Shown here: piece by piece, positions 15,771 to 22,419 of the stretch
How positions within the stretch are numbered: the first letter of the stretch is position 1
Layout: each line of letters opens with the position of its first letter
NCBI GenBank assembly: GCA_035524895.1
Contig: DATLFI010000288.1
Location: 1-22,581, forward strand
Length of the DNA: 22,581 nucleotides
DNA from: DATLFI01 sp035524895
GTDB lineage: Bacteria; Acidobacteriota; Thermoanaerobaculia; Multivoradales; Multivoraceae
Direction of reading: 5' to 3'
The notes under the pieces: generated by a model
What the model was told of the DNA's origin: nothing
The model's input: the letters and a program-made list of their open reading frames with translations, nothing else
The model's database searches: none
Position numbers and translations under genes: made by a program

Positions 15771-15788
15771 GCGGGCACCGAGCGAGAC

Positions 15789-16772
15789 GTGGCGGAGGAC
15801 CTTCGGCGGATCGACCCCAGCGACCCCGCGATCGCGCCGCCGCAGACCGCGCACGATGACCCTCGGGTCGGGCACCTCCTGGGTCGGTCGGAGCGGCCGC
15901 TCGTGGTGCTGATCGGGTTTCCGTCCGACGAGGGTGTCCGGCGGAACGGCGGACGCCCGGGAGCGGCCGAGGGCCCGCGCGAGCTGCGACGCTGCCTCTA
16001 CCGGATGACGCCCGACGCGGAGCGTCCTGGAAGGGACGCGGAGCGTCCTGGAGAGTCGGTGCGACTGTTCGAGCGGACGCGGGATCTCGGTGACGTCGTG
16101 GTGACCGGAGATCTCGAGCAGGATCAGGAACGGCTCGGCAGGGTGGTGGCCGCGGAGCTGGCGCTTGGACGCGTGCCGGTGATCCTGGGCGGCGGGCACG
16201 AGGTCGCGTACGGACACTTCCTCGGCCATACCGGCACCGGCCGCTCGGCCGGCTCTCTCGAGGTCATCAACTGGGACGCTCACCCGGACGTGCGTGAGTT
16301 GCCCGGCGGCATGGCGACCAGCGGGTCGCCGTTCCGCCAGGCCGTCGAGCATCCTGACCGGGCTTGTCGACGCTACCGTGTCTACGGGTTACAGCGTCAC
16401 GCGGTCGCTGCCGCGCATGTCCGGTGGATCGAGGAGCGGGGTGGAACGGCCGTCTTCAGCGACCGGGTCGATCGCGATGCCGTTGCTGGCGCCTTCCGAC
16501 AATGCGAGGGAGACACGCTGGTCAGCTTCGATCTAGACGCCGTCGACGCAGCGTTCGCCCCTGGCGTCAGCGCTCCCGCGACCTGTGGTCTCGAGCCGAG
16601 ACTCTGGCTGGAGGCCGCCGAGGCGGCGGGAAAGTGCGATCTGGTGCGCTCGATCGACATTGCCGAGCTCAACCCGCGTCACGATCTCGACAGTCGTACC
16701 GCGCGGCTGGCCGCGCTCACGATCTGGCGATTCCTGCGCGGCTTCGCGCGCCGGCCGCAGGCGCCCGACTGA
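15789..16772 (+). CDS. Formimidoylglutamase-like ureohydrolase (arginase family)
   Basis: 327 residues with the binuclear manganese site of the arginase superfamily: GGGHE at 134-138 (His137), DAHPD at 163-167, and SFDLDAVD with Asp248, Asp250 and Asp253. MATSGSPFRQ after the second motif resembles HutG, which converts formimidoylglutamate to glutamate plus formamide in histidine breakdown. Agmatinase or arginase activity cannot be excluded, and no other hut gene is in the window. The GTG start has only a poor Shine-Dalgarno. An in-frame 7-residue duplication (DAERPGR, DAERPGE at 76-89) lies in a loop between strands. It follows the AAA+ gene by 18 bp and converges on the HD gene 36 bp away. 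Confidence 0.85.
   Translation: MAEDLRRIDPSDPAIAPPQTAHDDPRVGHLLGRSERPLVVLIGFPSDEGVRRNGGRPGAAEGPRELRRCLYRMTPDAERPGRDAERPGESVRLFERTRDLGDVVVTGDLEQDQERLGRVVAAELALGRVPVILGGGHEVAYGHFLGHTGTGRSAGSLEVINWDAHPDVRELPGGMATSGSPFRQAVEHPDRACRRYRVYGLQRHAVAAAHVRWIEERGGTAVFSDRVDRDAVAGAFRQCEGDTLVSFDLDAVDAAFAPGVSAPATCGLEPRLWLEAAEAAGKCDLVRSIDIAELNPRHDLDSRTARLAALTIWRFLRGFARRPQAPD
16014..16055 (+). repeat. 21-bp in-frame tandem duplication inside the ureohydrolase gene
   Basis: An 18-base identical stretch begins at 16014 and again at 16035, period 21. It encodes DAERPGR then DAERPGE. Being a multiple of three and in a hydrophilic loop, it leaves the reading frame and metal motifs intact. The near identity at the DNA level suggests a recent slippage event. 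Confidence 0.8.
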
Positions 16773-16808
16773 GCGCAACGGCCCTCGCTCGCGACCCGCA
16801 AGTGAGCT

Positions 16809-17408
16809 TCAGCGGGGCGCTGCGAGCGTGCCGTCGAGCCCCAGCTCTCCGGCGACTCCCTGCATGGATCGCAGCACGTTCTCGACGTGCTGCCAGAGCT
16901 CCAGGTTGCCGCCGAAGCACTCGCGGCTGAAATCGGCGGTAGCCTGCTCGACGTGCTCTCGATCCACGCCGGCCGCGAAGGCCCTCTCCTTCCAGCGCTT
17001 CTGGATCGACTTCAACGGCACGTCGCGCACGTCCTTGCTCGGCCTGATGAGTGCTGCCGCGCTGATCAGCCCGGTGACCTCGTCACAGGCGAGCAGGGCG
17101 AAGTCGAGCGGAGCCTGGCGCGGGACGCCGGTGCCCTCGGTGTTGTGCGACAGGATCGCCCGGATCACCGCCTCGTCGACGCCGCGCTCCCGCAGGATCG
17201 GACCGCCCGCCTTGGGATGGGCCTCGAGCGTCGGATGGATCTCCCAGTCGAAGTCGTGGAGGAGGCCAGCCAGGCCCCAGATGTCCGGGTCCTCGCCCAA
17301 CCGCGTGGCGTAGTCCCGCATCGCCGCCTCGACCGCCAGCATGTGCTTGCGGAGGCTGTCGCCCTGCACGAGCTCCTGCACCAGATGCCAGCCGCTCGTC
17401 CTGTCCAT
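16809..17408 (-). CDS. HD-domain protein
   Basis: 199 residues. The ATG at 17406-17408 is chosen because similarity to HD proteins begins immediately after it; the frame is open to 17570, but that part has unlikely composition. The HD metal site is visible: His22 (SLRKHMLAVEAAM), His51-Asp52 in GLAGLLHDFDWEIHP, then AHPKAGG around 64-69. HD proteins are metal-dependent phosphohydrolases acting on nucleotides or cyclic dinucleotides; this short stand-alone kind (often labelled HDIG-type) has no established substrate. It is divergent from the membrane-protein gene, with 177 bp between starts, and convergent with the ureohydrolase gene. Confidence 0.85.
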   Translation of the reverse strand: MDRTSGWHLVQELVQGDSLRKHMLAVEAAMRDYATRLGEDPDIWGLAGLLHDFDWEIHPTLEAHPKAGGPILRERGVDEAVIRAILSHNTEGTGVPRQAPLDFALLACDEVTGLISAAALIRPSKDVRDVPLKSIQKRWKERAFAAGVDREHVEQATADFSRECFGGNLELWQHVENVLRSMQGVAGELGLDGTLAAPR

Positions 17409-17481
17409 GATCCGCTCGCCCTCGCAGTTCACCGGAACCCGTCCGCTGACTCGAGGTCGCGTGACGGTCGCGCGTGGATCA

Positions 17482-17487
17482 TAGAAT
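17482..17487 (+). promoter_or_regulatory. Candidate -10 box in the divergent HD / membrane-protein intergenic region
   Basis: TAGAAT reads on the plus strand 98 bp before the ATG at 17586, with GTGACG at 17461-17466 as a rough -35 at a short 15-bp spacing. The overlapping minus-strand sequence (plus 17480-17485) reads TATGAT and could serve the HD gene. The two promoters may therefore overlap. Confidence 0.3.
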
Positions 17488-17585
17488 CCTCGCGTTTGCA
17501 CCGCGCCAGACGACGATCCATCCGATGGGGCGCGACGGTACGTTGCCCGCTTCTTTCTGCCACCCAGCACCCCTGACGATTCTCG

Positions 17586-18365
17586 ATGGTCTACTCGCGA
17601 CAGGGCCGCACTCCGATCGGCCTCGGCTCCGGTCCCCCGGCACCGAGCGACGTTTGGATCTTGCTCGCGATCGTGTTCGGGACCTTCTCCGCCCAGTTCT
17701 TCACCACGGCCCTGGAGTGGCTGCGGCTGACGCCGGCGGTTTGGCAGCGACTGCTCGTGTGGCAGGCGGCAACGTACCCGTGGATCGGCGTGGGCGGCGC
17801 CTCACTCTGGATCTTGCTCGAGCTGCTGATCCTCTTCTGGTTCGCCGGCGCCGTCCGTCGCTCGCTCGGGCGCGGCCGCTTCTGGCGGCTGCTGCTCTAC
17901 GTCACCATCGGTGCCGGGTTGGCTGCCATCGGCGTCGACGTGGCAATGGCTTTGCTCGGTGTCGACTCGCCCAGCGACTTCCTGCTGATGCAGGGCCAGC
18001 GGATGCTGGTGACCGTACTGGTGGCGGCCTTCGCTGTCCTCCACCGCAACGCGACCATCCTGCTCTTCTTCGTGCTGCCGATCCAGGCGCGATGGTTCTT
18101 GTGGCTCGAGCTCCTCATCGCTTTCATCGGCTTTCTCGGGACGAAGGATCTCCCTGGATTTCTCGGAATCTGTGCTGCGGTCGGCCTCACAGTGGCCTTG
18201 CTGCAGCCCGACGTCTGGCGCGGCGGTCCCTTCCGTGGTCTTCGCCAGCGGTGGGATCGCTTCCGGGTCCAGCGTCGGTTGGGGCATCGCCGGCGGAAGG
18301 CGGGTCTTCGCCTGGTACGTCCCGGCGCCAAGGGCGAGCCGCCGAGCGGAGGGTGGATCCATTGA
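17586..18365 (+). CDS. Rhomboid-like integral membrane protein lacking obvious catalytic residues
   Basis: 259 residues with about six hydrophobic segments (near 25-45, 72-95, 102-125, 138-155, 158-185, 190-205) and a very basic cytoplasmic tail (RQRWDRFRVQRRLGHRRRKAG). The pattern LLVWQAATYPWI, then WILLELLILFWFAGAVRRSLGRGRFWRLLLYVTIGAGLAA, resembles the N-terminal core of rhomboid-fold proteins (a tyrosine-rich start, then helix-W/F-G-x-LG-x-x-RF). The GxSG serine and late catalytic histidine of rhomboid proteases are not seen, so it would be a pseudoprotease or another small membrane family. The ATG is assigned without a clear ribosome binding site. The M20 peptidase-like gene follows about 40 bp downstream. 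Confidence 0.7.
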   Translation: MVYSRQGRTPIGLGSGPPAPSDVWILLAIVFGTFSAQFFTTALEWLRLTPAVWQRLLVWQAATYPWIGVGGASLWILLELLILFWFAGAVRRSLGRGRFWRLLLYVTIGAGLAAIGVDVAMALLGVDSPSDFLLMQGQRMLVTVLVAAFAVLHRNATILLFFVLPIQARWFLWLELLIAFIGFLGTKDLPGFLGICAAVGLTVALLQPDVWRGGPFRGLRQRWDRFRVQRRLGHRRRKAGLRLVRPGAKGEPPSGGWIH

Positions 18366-18405
18366 GCTTCGCCCAGAGGCTCCAGTCGCAGTGGTGGAGG
18401 CCTGT

Positions 18406-19611
18406 TTGAGTCGGCCACCAGAGCATGTCGAGCGCGCTTTGCGGCTGTTCGACCCTGAGCTGCGCCGGCGCCTGGTAGAGCTGCGGCGCGACATCCATCG
18501 GCATCCGGAGCTGTCGTGGCAGGAGGAGAGGACAGCAGCGCGGCTCCAGGCCGAGCTCGAGCGCCTGGCGCCCGCCGCGCTCGCACGCTGCGCCGCCACC
18601 GGCGTGATCGCCCGGATCCAGGGCCGCAACGCGCGGGCACCAGTGGTCGCGGTGCGTGGCGACATCGATGCCTTGCCCATCGGCGAGCGAACGGGTCTGC
18701 CTTATGCCTCCGTCCATCCTGGAGTGATGCACGCCTGCGGCCACGACGTGCACGCCACGTGGGCCGTCGGGGCAGCCTGTCTGCTGCGGCAGGAGCCTGC
18801 TGCAGGGGACGTGGTGGTGGTGCTGCAGCCGGCGGAGGAGGTTGGGGAGGGCGCGAAGGCAGTGCTGGCGTCTGGGGTGCTCGACGAGGCGCGCGCGATA
18901 TTCGGTGCCCACGTCGATCGGCGCTTCTCGGTAGGTGAAGTGGTGGCTCAGGAAGGTGCCTTGGCGGCGGCCGCGGATGACTTCACCGTCGAGGTGCGCG
19001 GGTTGGGCGGTCATGCGGCGCGCCCTCACTTGTGTCGCGATCCGCTGGTGGCGGCTGCCGAGATGGTGACCGCGCTCCAGACCTTGGTCTCGAGGCGGAT
19101 CGATCCTGGCGCGGCGGCGGTGCTGACGGTAGGAACCTTCGCTGCCGGGAGCGCGCCGAACGTGATCCCCGAGGCGGCGAGACTGTCCGGCACCCTACGC
19201 TCACTCGACCCAGGTGTGAGATCTCGCTTGGCGGAGGAGCTGCGGCGGGTGGTGCGGGGAGTGGCCGATGCCCACCACGTCGAGGCAGACGTCGACGTGC
19301 GCCTCGGCAGCCCTCCGCTATGGAACTCGCAGCGGGCGGTTGGCTGGGCCACCGCCGCGATCGAGGACCTGCTCGGGAAGGGCTCGCTCGTTCCGCTCGG
19401 GCCGGCCAACATGGGCGGTGAGGACTTTGCGTGCTACCTGGAGCGAATCGAGGGCTGCTTCCTGCGGATCGGCGCCCGCGAGGAAGGGGGCGAGCCGACC
19501 GGCGCACACCAGCCGACCTTCCACGCCGCGGAGGAGGCGATCTTCGTGGGAGCAGCCGTGCTGGCAGCGACTGCTCGCCGCGCCTCCGCCGAGCTCGCGG
19601 CGATCGGGTGA
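18406..19611 (+). CDS. M20D-family metallo-amidohydrolase
   Basis: 401 residues, the usual length for M20D enzymes (hippurate hydrolase, N-acyl-amino-acid amidohydrolase, IAA-amino-acid hydrolase). The family opening LVELRRDIHRHPELSWQEERTA is at about 23-44, followed by VRGDIDALPI, MHACGHD at 108-114 (metal-binding Cys111 and His113), PAEE with Glu144-Glu145, a dimerisation-domain segment GLGGHAARPH, and PANMGGEDFACYL near the end. It hydrolyses an acyl-amino acid or related amide; the exact substrate is unknown. The start is uncertain: TTG 18406 has GGAGG at 18396-18400 five bases upstream, while GTG 18391 or 18394 are alternatives. No signal peptide is seen, so it is cytoplasmic. Confidence 0.92.
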   Translation: MSRPPEHVERALRLFDPELRRRLVELRRDIHRHPELSWQEERTAARLQAELERLAPAALARCAATGVIARIQGRNARAPVVAVRGDIDALPIGERTGLPYASVHPGVMHACGHDVHATWAVGAACLLRQEPAAGDVVVVLQPAEEVGEGAKAVLASGVLDEARAIFGAHVDRRFSVGEVVAQEGALAAAADDFTVEVRGLGGHAARPHLCRDPLVAAAEMVTALQTLVSRRIDPGAAAVLTVGTFAAGSAPNVIPEAARLSGTLRSLDPGVRSRLAEELRRVVRGVADAHHVEADVDVRLGSPPLWNSQRAVGWATAAIEDLLGKGSLVPLGPANMGGEDFACYLERIEGCFLRIGAREEGGEPTGAHQPTFHAAEEAIFVGAAVLAATARRASAELAAIG

Positions 19612-19639
19612 TCGCCGAGCCTAGGGCGCCGCCCGAGTG

Positions 19640-19721
19640 AAAAAAAAGAGGGGCACCTGCCTGCGACGCGAACCGGCAGCCGCTTGTGGCGGCGCCGAGG
19701 CTCGGGTCGGGGAGGTGCCCC
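19640..19721 (-). ncRNA. Candidate small structured RNA ending in a terminator-like U-tract
   Basis: Read on the minus strand, GGGGCACCT (19721-19713) pairs with AGGTGCCCC (19658-19650), nine perfect base pairs, followed at once by TC and eight T (19647-19640). Between the arms are further hairpins: CCGAG/CTCGG at 19695-19705, GCCGC/GCGGC at 19679-19693, and CTGCC/GGCAG at 19657-19679, which competes with the inner end of the outer stem. This is how a short RNA with its own intrinsic terminator would look. No minus-strand gene feeds it directly, and no tRNA or SRP signature is found. It could instead terminate read-through transcription from the minus strand. It fills most of the 212-bp gap 19612-19823. 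Confidence 0.45.
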
Positions 19722-19784
19722 ATGCCCGCGGCGACGCTAGCACAGGTGCAGCCGCGGAGCTCGTGCAGACGAGCTACAGAGCGC

Positions 19785-19790
19785 TACACT
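19785..19790 (+). promoter_or_regulatory. Candidate -10 box TACACT before the zinc-ribbon gene
   Basis: TACACT within GCTACACT is identical to the box before miaA and lies 34 bp before the GTG at 19824. No clear -35 is seen. It fits the GCTANNNT pattern noted before several genes. Confidence 0.3.
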
Positions 19791-19823
19791 GGCGCGGATG
19801 CAGAGCGCCGGAGGGGTGGAGCG

Positions 19824-20240
19824 GTGAGCGATCGGAAGTACCGTCAACGCGGATACCAGGACGACGATCGAGATCGCGCGCCGAGTCGCACGGTTCCGAC
19901 ACCGCCGCAGTCGGAGCGCGAGACTCCTCGCGGCAGAGGCCTCGGCCGGCCCGAGCGCGAAGTGTTCCGCTGCCGAGATTGCGGGCAGGCCGCGAACCCC
20001 GCCGAGGTCGAGCTCGATTCGATCTGCACGCGGTGTCGGGCTGCATTACATGCGTGCGTGAACTGTCGTTCGTTCGACCCGAGCGCTCGCTGGGAGTGCC
20101 GGGCCGAGGTCGAGGCGCCGGTGCGGAGCAAGACGAAGCCCAACCAGTGCGCGCTGTTCGCCGCCAAGGTAGTGCTCGAGATGGGCGCCACAGAGCGGGA
20201 GGACGACCCGCGTGCCGCCTTCGAAGCGCTGTTCCGCTGA
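19824..20240 (+). CDS. Small zinc-ribbon protein of unknown function
   Basis: 138 residues from GTG 19824, supported by GGAGGGG at 19810-19816. The first 48 residues are highly charged and probably disordered (many R, D, E, P). The conserved part starts at about 50: FRCRDCG, then SICTRCRAALHACVNCRSFD, WECR and TKPNQCALF. The eight cysteines are arranged as C-x2-C, C-x2-C, C-x2-C and two single Cys, enough for two zinc sites. The segment LHACVNCRSFDPSA...C...K..NQC.LF recurs in small bacterial proteins without known function, as far as I recall. It probably binds nucleic acid or a protein partner through zinc ribbons; this is inference. It stands alone between non-coding stretches. Confidence 0.75.
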   Translation: MSDRKYRQRGYQDDDRDRAPSRTVPTPPQSERETPRGRGLGRPEREVFRCRDCGQAANPAEVELDSICTRCRAALHACVNCRSFDPSARWECRAEVEAPVRSKTKPNQCALFAAKVVLEMGATEREDDPRAAFEALFR

Positions 20241-20250
20241 GCTCTGAGCC

Positions 20251-20292
20251 CCCTTGCGGGCCGCCCCGTGCGGGCCCCCCCTTGTGGGCCGC
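20251..20292 (+). repeat. Three tandem copies of a 14-bp GC-rich repeat
   Basis: Units start at 20251, 20265 and 20279 with exact 14-bp period (consensus CCCTTGCGGGCCGC, one to three differences per unit). Each unit can form a mini hairpin CCC-four bases-GGG. The third also pairs GGGCCG (20286-20291) with CGGCCC (20295-20300). The array fills the 74-bp gap between two convergent genes, so it may act as a bidirectional stop or mRNA 3' end, although no T-run follows. Confidence 0.7.
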
Positions 20293-20314
20293 AACGGCCC
20301 GAGCCGAGACACGC

Positions 20315-21271
20315 TCAGCCGCTGACGGTGCTCGGCAGGCCTGGAATCCAAGTCGGCCGAGCGCGTGACGCAAGCCTGGTGAGCTCCTGGTCGCGCTGTG
20401 AACCGGAGGTTGTCGCATCGGACGGGGAGTCGGATGCCGCCTCGATCTCGTCTCGCTCCTCTTGGCCCTCGGGGAACGAACCTTCCAGCGGCTCTGGCGC
20501 CGGGCTCGCGGTGGCGCCCGCGCGCAACAGCAGCTCGTCCGCGAGCAGCTCGTAGGAGCGCGCTGCGGTCGAGTGGCTGTCGTACTGGAAGATGGTCTTG
20601 CCGTATGCCGGCGCCTCGGCGATCCGTACGTTGACCCGGATCTCGATGGCAAAGAGACGGGCGCCGAACTCCGCGCGGAGTGTCTCGACGGTCTGCTTCG
20701 CCAGCCGGGTGCGGTAGTCGACCATCGTCACCAGCAGACCGAGACAACGGCAGTTACGACCGTTGCGGAACGCCAGGCGTTCGATCGCGCGGAGCATGTT
20801 GTCGACGCCGTCGAGCGCCAGGAAGTGCGGCGTCACCGGCATCACGAAGCCGTCCGAGGCCACGATCGCGAGCGACGGCAACAGCCCTAGGGCGGGCGGG
20901 CAATCGAAGAAGACGAAGTCGTAGGCGTCGTCGATGCCTTCGAGGCGTCGGCGCAGGAGCTGCTCCCGGTCGCGCAGAGGCGCGGTGTCACGGTCCACCG
21001 AGGCCAGGTCGGCAGAGCTGGTCAGGAGCGTCAGGTTCGGAACGTTGGTTGGCCGAAGCGCCTCCGCAGCCGTAGTGCCGCCGGCGAGGACGTCGGCGAC
21101 CGAAGGAGCCAGCTCCGAGCGGGGGACGCCAAGCCAGGCGGACGAGGATGCCTGCGGGTCGAGGTCGGCGAGTAGGACGCGTTTGCCGCGGCCCGCGAGG
21201 GCCGCGGCGAGGCTCACCGCGGTCGTGGTCTTGCCCACGCCGCCCTTCTTGCTGACGACGGCAATCTTCAT
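20315..21271 (-). CDS. ParA/Soj-family ATPase without ParB partner
   Basis: 318 residues. The ATG at 21269-21271 is preceded on its strand by GGGGAGG ten bases upstream, a good ribosome binding site. The deviant Walker A KKGGVGKTT is at 8-16 with the signature Lys9 and Lys14. A-prime ADLDPQ is at 35-40, Walker B VFFDCPP follows near 117, and the VTPHFLALDGV segment is family-typical. Residues up to about 255 form the full ParA fold; the last 60 residues are low-complexity and acidic, then basic, and probably disordered. No parB or parS-like palindrome is seen nearby, so it may position an envelope or other cargo rather than segregate the chromosome. It lies 239 bp downstream of the beta-barrel gene on the same strand. 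Confidence 0.92.
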   Translation of the reverse strand: MKIAVVSKKGGVGKTTTAVSLAAALAGRGKRVLLADLDPQASSSAWLGVPRSELAPSVADVLAGGTTAAEALRPTNVPNLTLLTSSADLASVDRDTAPLRDREQLLRRRLEGIDDAYDFVFFDCPPALGLLPSLAIVASDGFVMPVTPHFLALDGVDNMLRAIERLAFRNGRNCRCLGLLVTMVDYRTRLAKQTVETLRAEFGARLFAIEIRVNVRIAEAPAYGKTIFQYDSHSTAARSYELLADELLLRAGATASPAPEPLEGSFPEGQEERDEIEAASDSPSDATTSGSQRDQELTRLASRARPTWIPGLPSTVSG

Positions 21272-21478
21272 GCTCGACTTGCCTCCCCGCCTGCGGCTCT
21301 TCGAGGGAGTCCGACAGCGCCCGTGTGAGGGCCGACTCCGCGCGGCTCGCGTCTGTGCTCCGCCTGGGCGCGTCACCTCGGGTCACGAGAAGCCCCAAAG
21401 TACCACATGATCAGCAGCTTAGGAAGGCGAGGCGAGCTCCGGCGCGGGCCTTCGGCGACTCAGAGGCCGGCCGCCACC

Positions 21479-21511
21479 GCCGTCGTCCATGGGCGGCCCA
21501 TGGACGACGGC
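21479..21511 (-). terminator. 16-bp perfect palindrome at the 3' end of the beta-barrel gene
   Basis: Bases 21479-21494 and 21496-21511 are perfect reverse complements around one central base, and the stem touches the stop codon of the minus-strand beta-barrel gene. No U-tract follows on either strand. It is therefore a very strong 3' hairpin, perhaps a mRNA-stabilising end or the stem of an atypical terminator before parA, or a protein-binding palindrome. Confidence 0.55.
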
Positions 21512-22146
21512 TAGAAAGCGAAGATGAAACCGACTGCGACGTGCCCCTGGGTGATGCCGTTGTCGTCGCCACGGCAGCAGAAGAGGTCCTCGTCGTCTTC
21601 CGGAAGGGTGATCACCAGCAGGCGCCCTTCCAGGCGCAAGCCGAAGTGGGGCGTGAAGAACGTCTTGATGCCGCCACCGAAGTTGAAGGCGAACCGGGTT
21701 TCGCTGTCGAGCTCCGGGAGGTCCGGGTTCATGCGCGCGAGGCCAATGCCCGCCGAGAAGAATGGCTTGAGCTGTCCGCGCCAACCCTGCCAGAGCAGTC
21801 CGGCCTGGAGGTGGTCAATTTCGATGTCGCTGAGCTCGAAACGAGGCCCGAAGAGACCTTCGTCGATCGAGAGGGTGGTCGGCTGGCGGAAGATGATGGC
21901 CTCGACCTGGAAGGATCGGCTGATCGGGAAGTCCGCGATGACGCCGTACGACACGCCGTCTTCCAGCTCGAACCTCACTCGGCCGAACTCGAAATCGAAG
22001 ACATCGAAGTTGCCACCGAAGTCGTAGCCGAGGAAGGGTGTGATCTCGATCGACGGTTGGTCCTGCGACCACGCTGGCGAGGCGCCGAGCAAGGCGAGGC
22101 CGGCCAGGACGACGAGCGCAGATCGATGGGTGTTGCGAAGTGACAT
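21511..22146 (-). CDS. Outer-membrane beta-barrel protein
   Basis: 211 residues. The signal peptide is clear (SLRNTHRSALVVLAGLALLGASPAWS, probable cleavage before QDQPS near 28). The rest alternates hydrophobic and polar residues as in small barrels: ITPFLGYDFGG, VSYGVIADFPIS, LQAGLLWQGW, LKPFFSAGIGLARM, FAFNFGGGIKTFFTPHFGLRLEGRLL. It ends in VAVGFIFAF, with the terminal Phe recognised by the BAM assembly complex. It fits an eight-strand OmpA/OmpW-like porin. An adjacent cysteine pair (FCCRGDDNG) lies in the last loop. The ATG at 22144-22146 has AGGAACC repeats upstream, the nearer about nine bases away. Function unknown; it is divergent from mtaB. Confidence 0.85.
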   Translation of the reverse strand: MSLRNTHRSALVVLAGLALLGASPAWSQDQPSIEITPFLGYDFGGNFDVFDFEFGRVRFELEDGVSYGVIADFPISRSFQVEAIIFRQPTTLSIDEGLFGPRFELSDIEIDHLQAGLLWQGWRGQLKPFFSAGIGLARMNPDLPELDSETRFAFNFGGGIKTFFTPHFGLRLEGRLLVITLPEDDEDLFCCRGDDNGITQGHVAVGFIFAF

Positions 22147-22419
22147 GGGTTGGTTCCTGGGGTTCCTGGTTTGGAAGAGTCGAAGGCACGCCGCCGAGCC
22201 TTGGCATGCATCGAGATGTCGAAGAGAAGTTGAAAGCAAGCGCGGTACCAGGTGTCGGTCGGCGGCGGAGCAGGCGAGGCAAGACCAGCTGGCTTGGCAG
22301 CCCCGGAGCGGCCCCGGAATAGAGATCACGAGAAGCGTGTCCGGGAGAGGACGCAATCGTCCTCGAATCGGGGTCGGCGTGTGCGCCCGTGGATTCACGC
22401 CGAGTAGAGTTCGGGCTGC
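22147..22419. other. Divergent intergenic region, beta-barrel gene / mtaB
   Basis: This 273-bp gap holds no gene I can support. Two adjacent CCAGGAACC copies on the minus strand (plus 22152-22169) lie just upstream of the beta-barrel ATG and provide its ribosome binding site. TAGAGT at 22404-22409, 11 bases before the mtaB GTG, is a weak -10 candidate for a leaderless or very short leader message. I see nothing else. Confidence 0.5.

Noticed and set aside
14523..16352. 609-codon open frame on the minus strand
   Set aside because: It lies opposite the AAA+ and ureohydrolase genes, whose catalytic motifs are intact; its translation is rich in R, H, A and E, as expected of an antisense shadow in GC-rich DNA.
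19650..19721. tRNA gene in the 72-nt cloverleaf-like segment
   Set aside because: Both strands were checked. The 7-bp end stem and a central hairpin are suggestive, but there is no D-loop GG, and no T-arm of 5 bp with a TTCRANY loop next to the acceptor. The SRP RNA core (GGAAGGNAGCAGCC type) is also absent.
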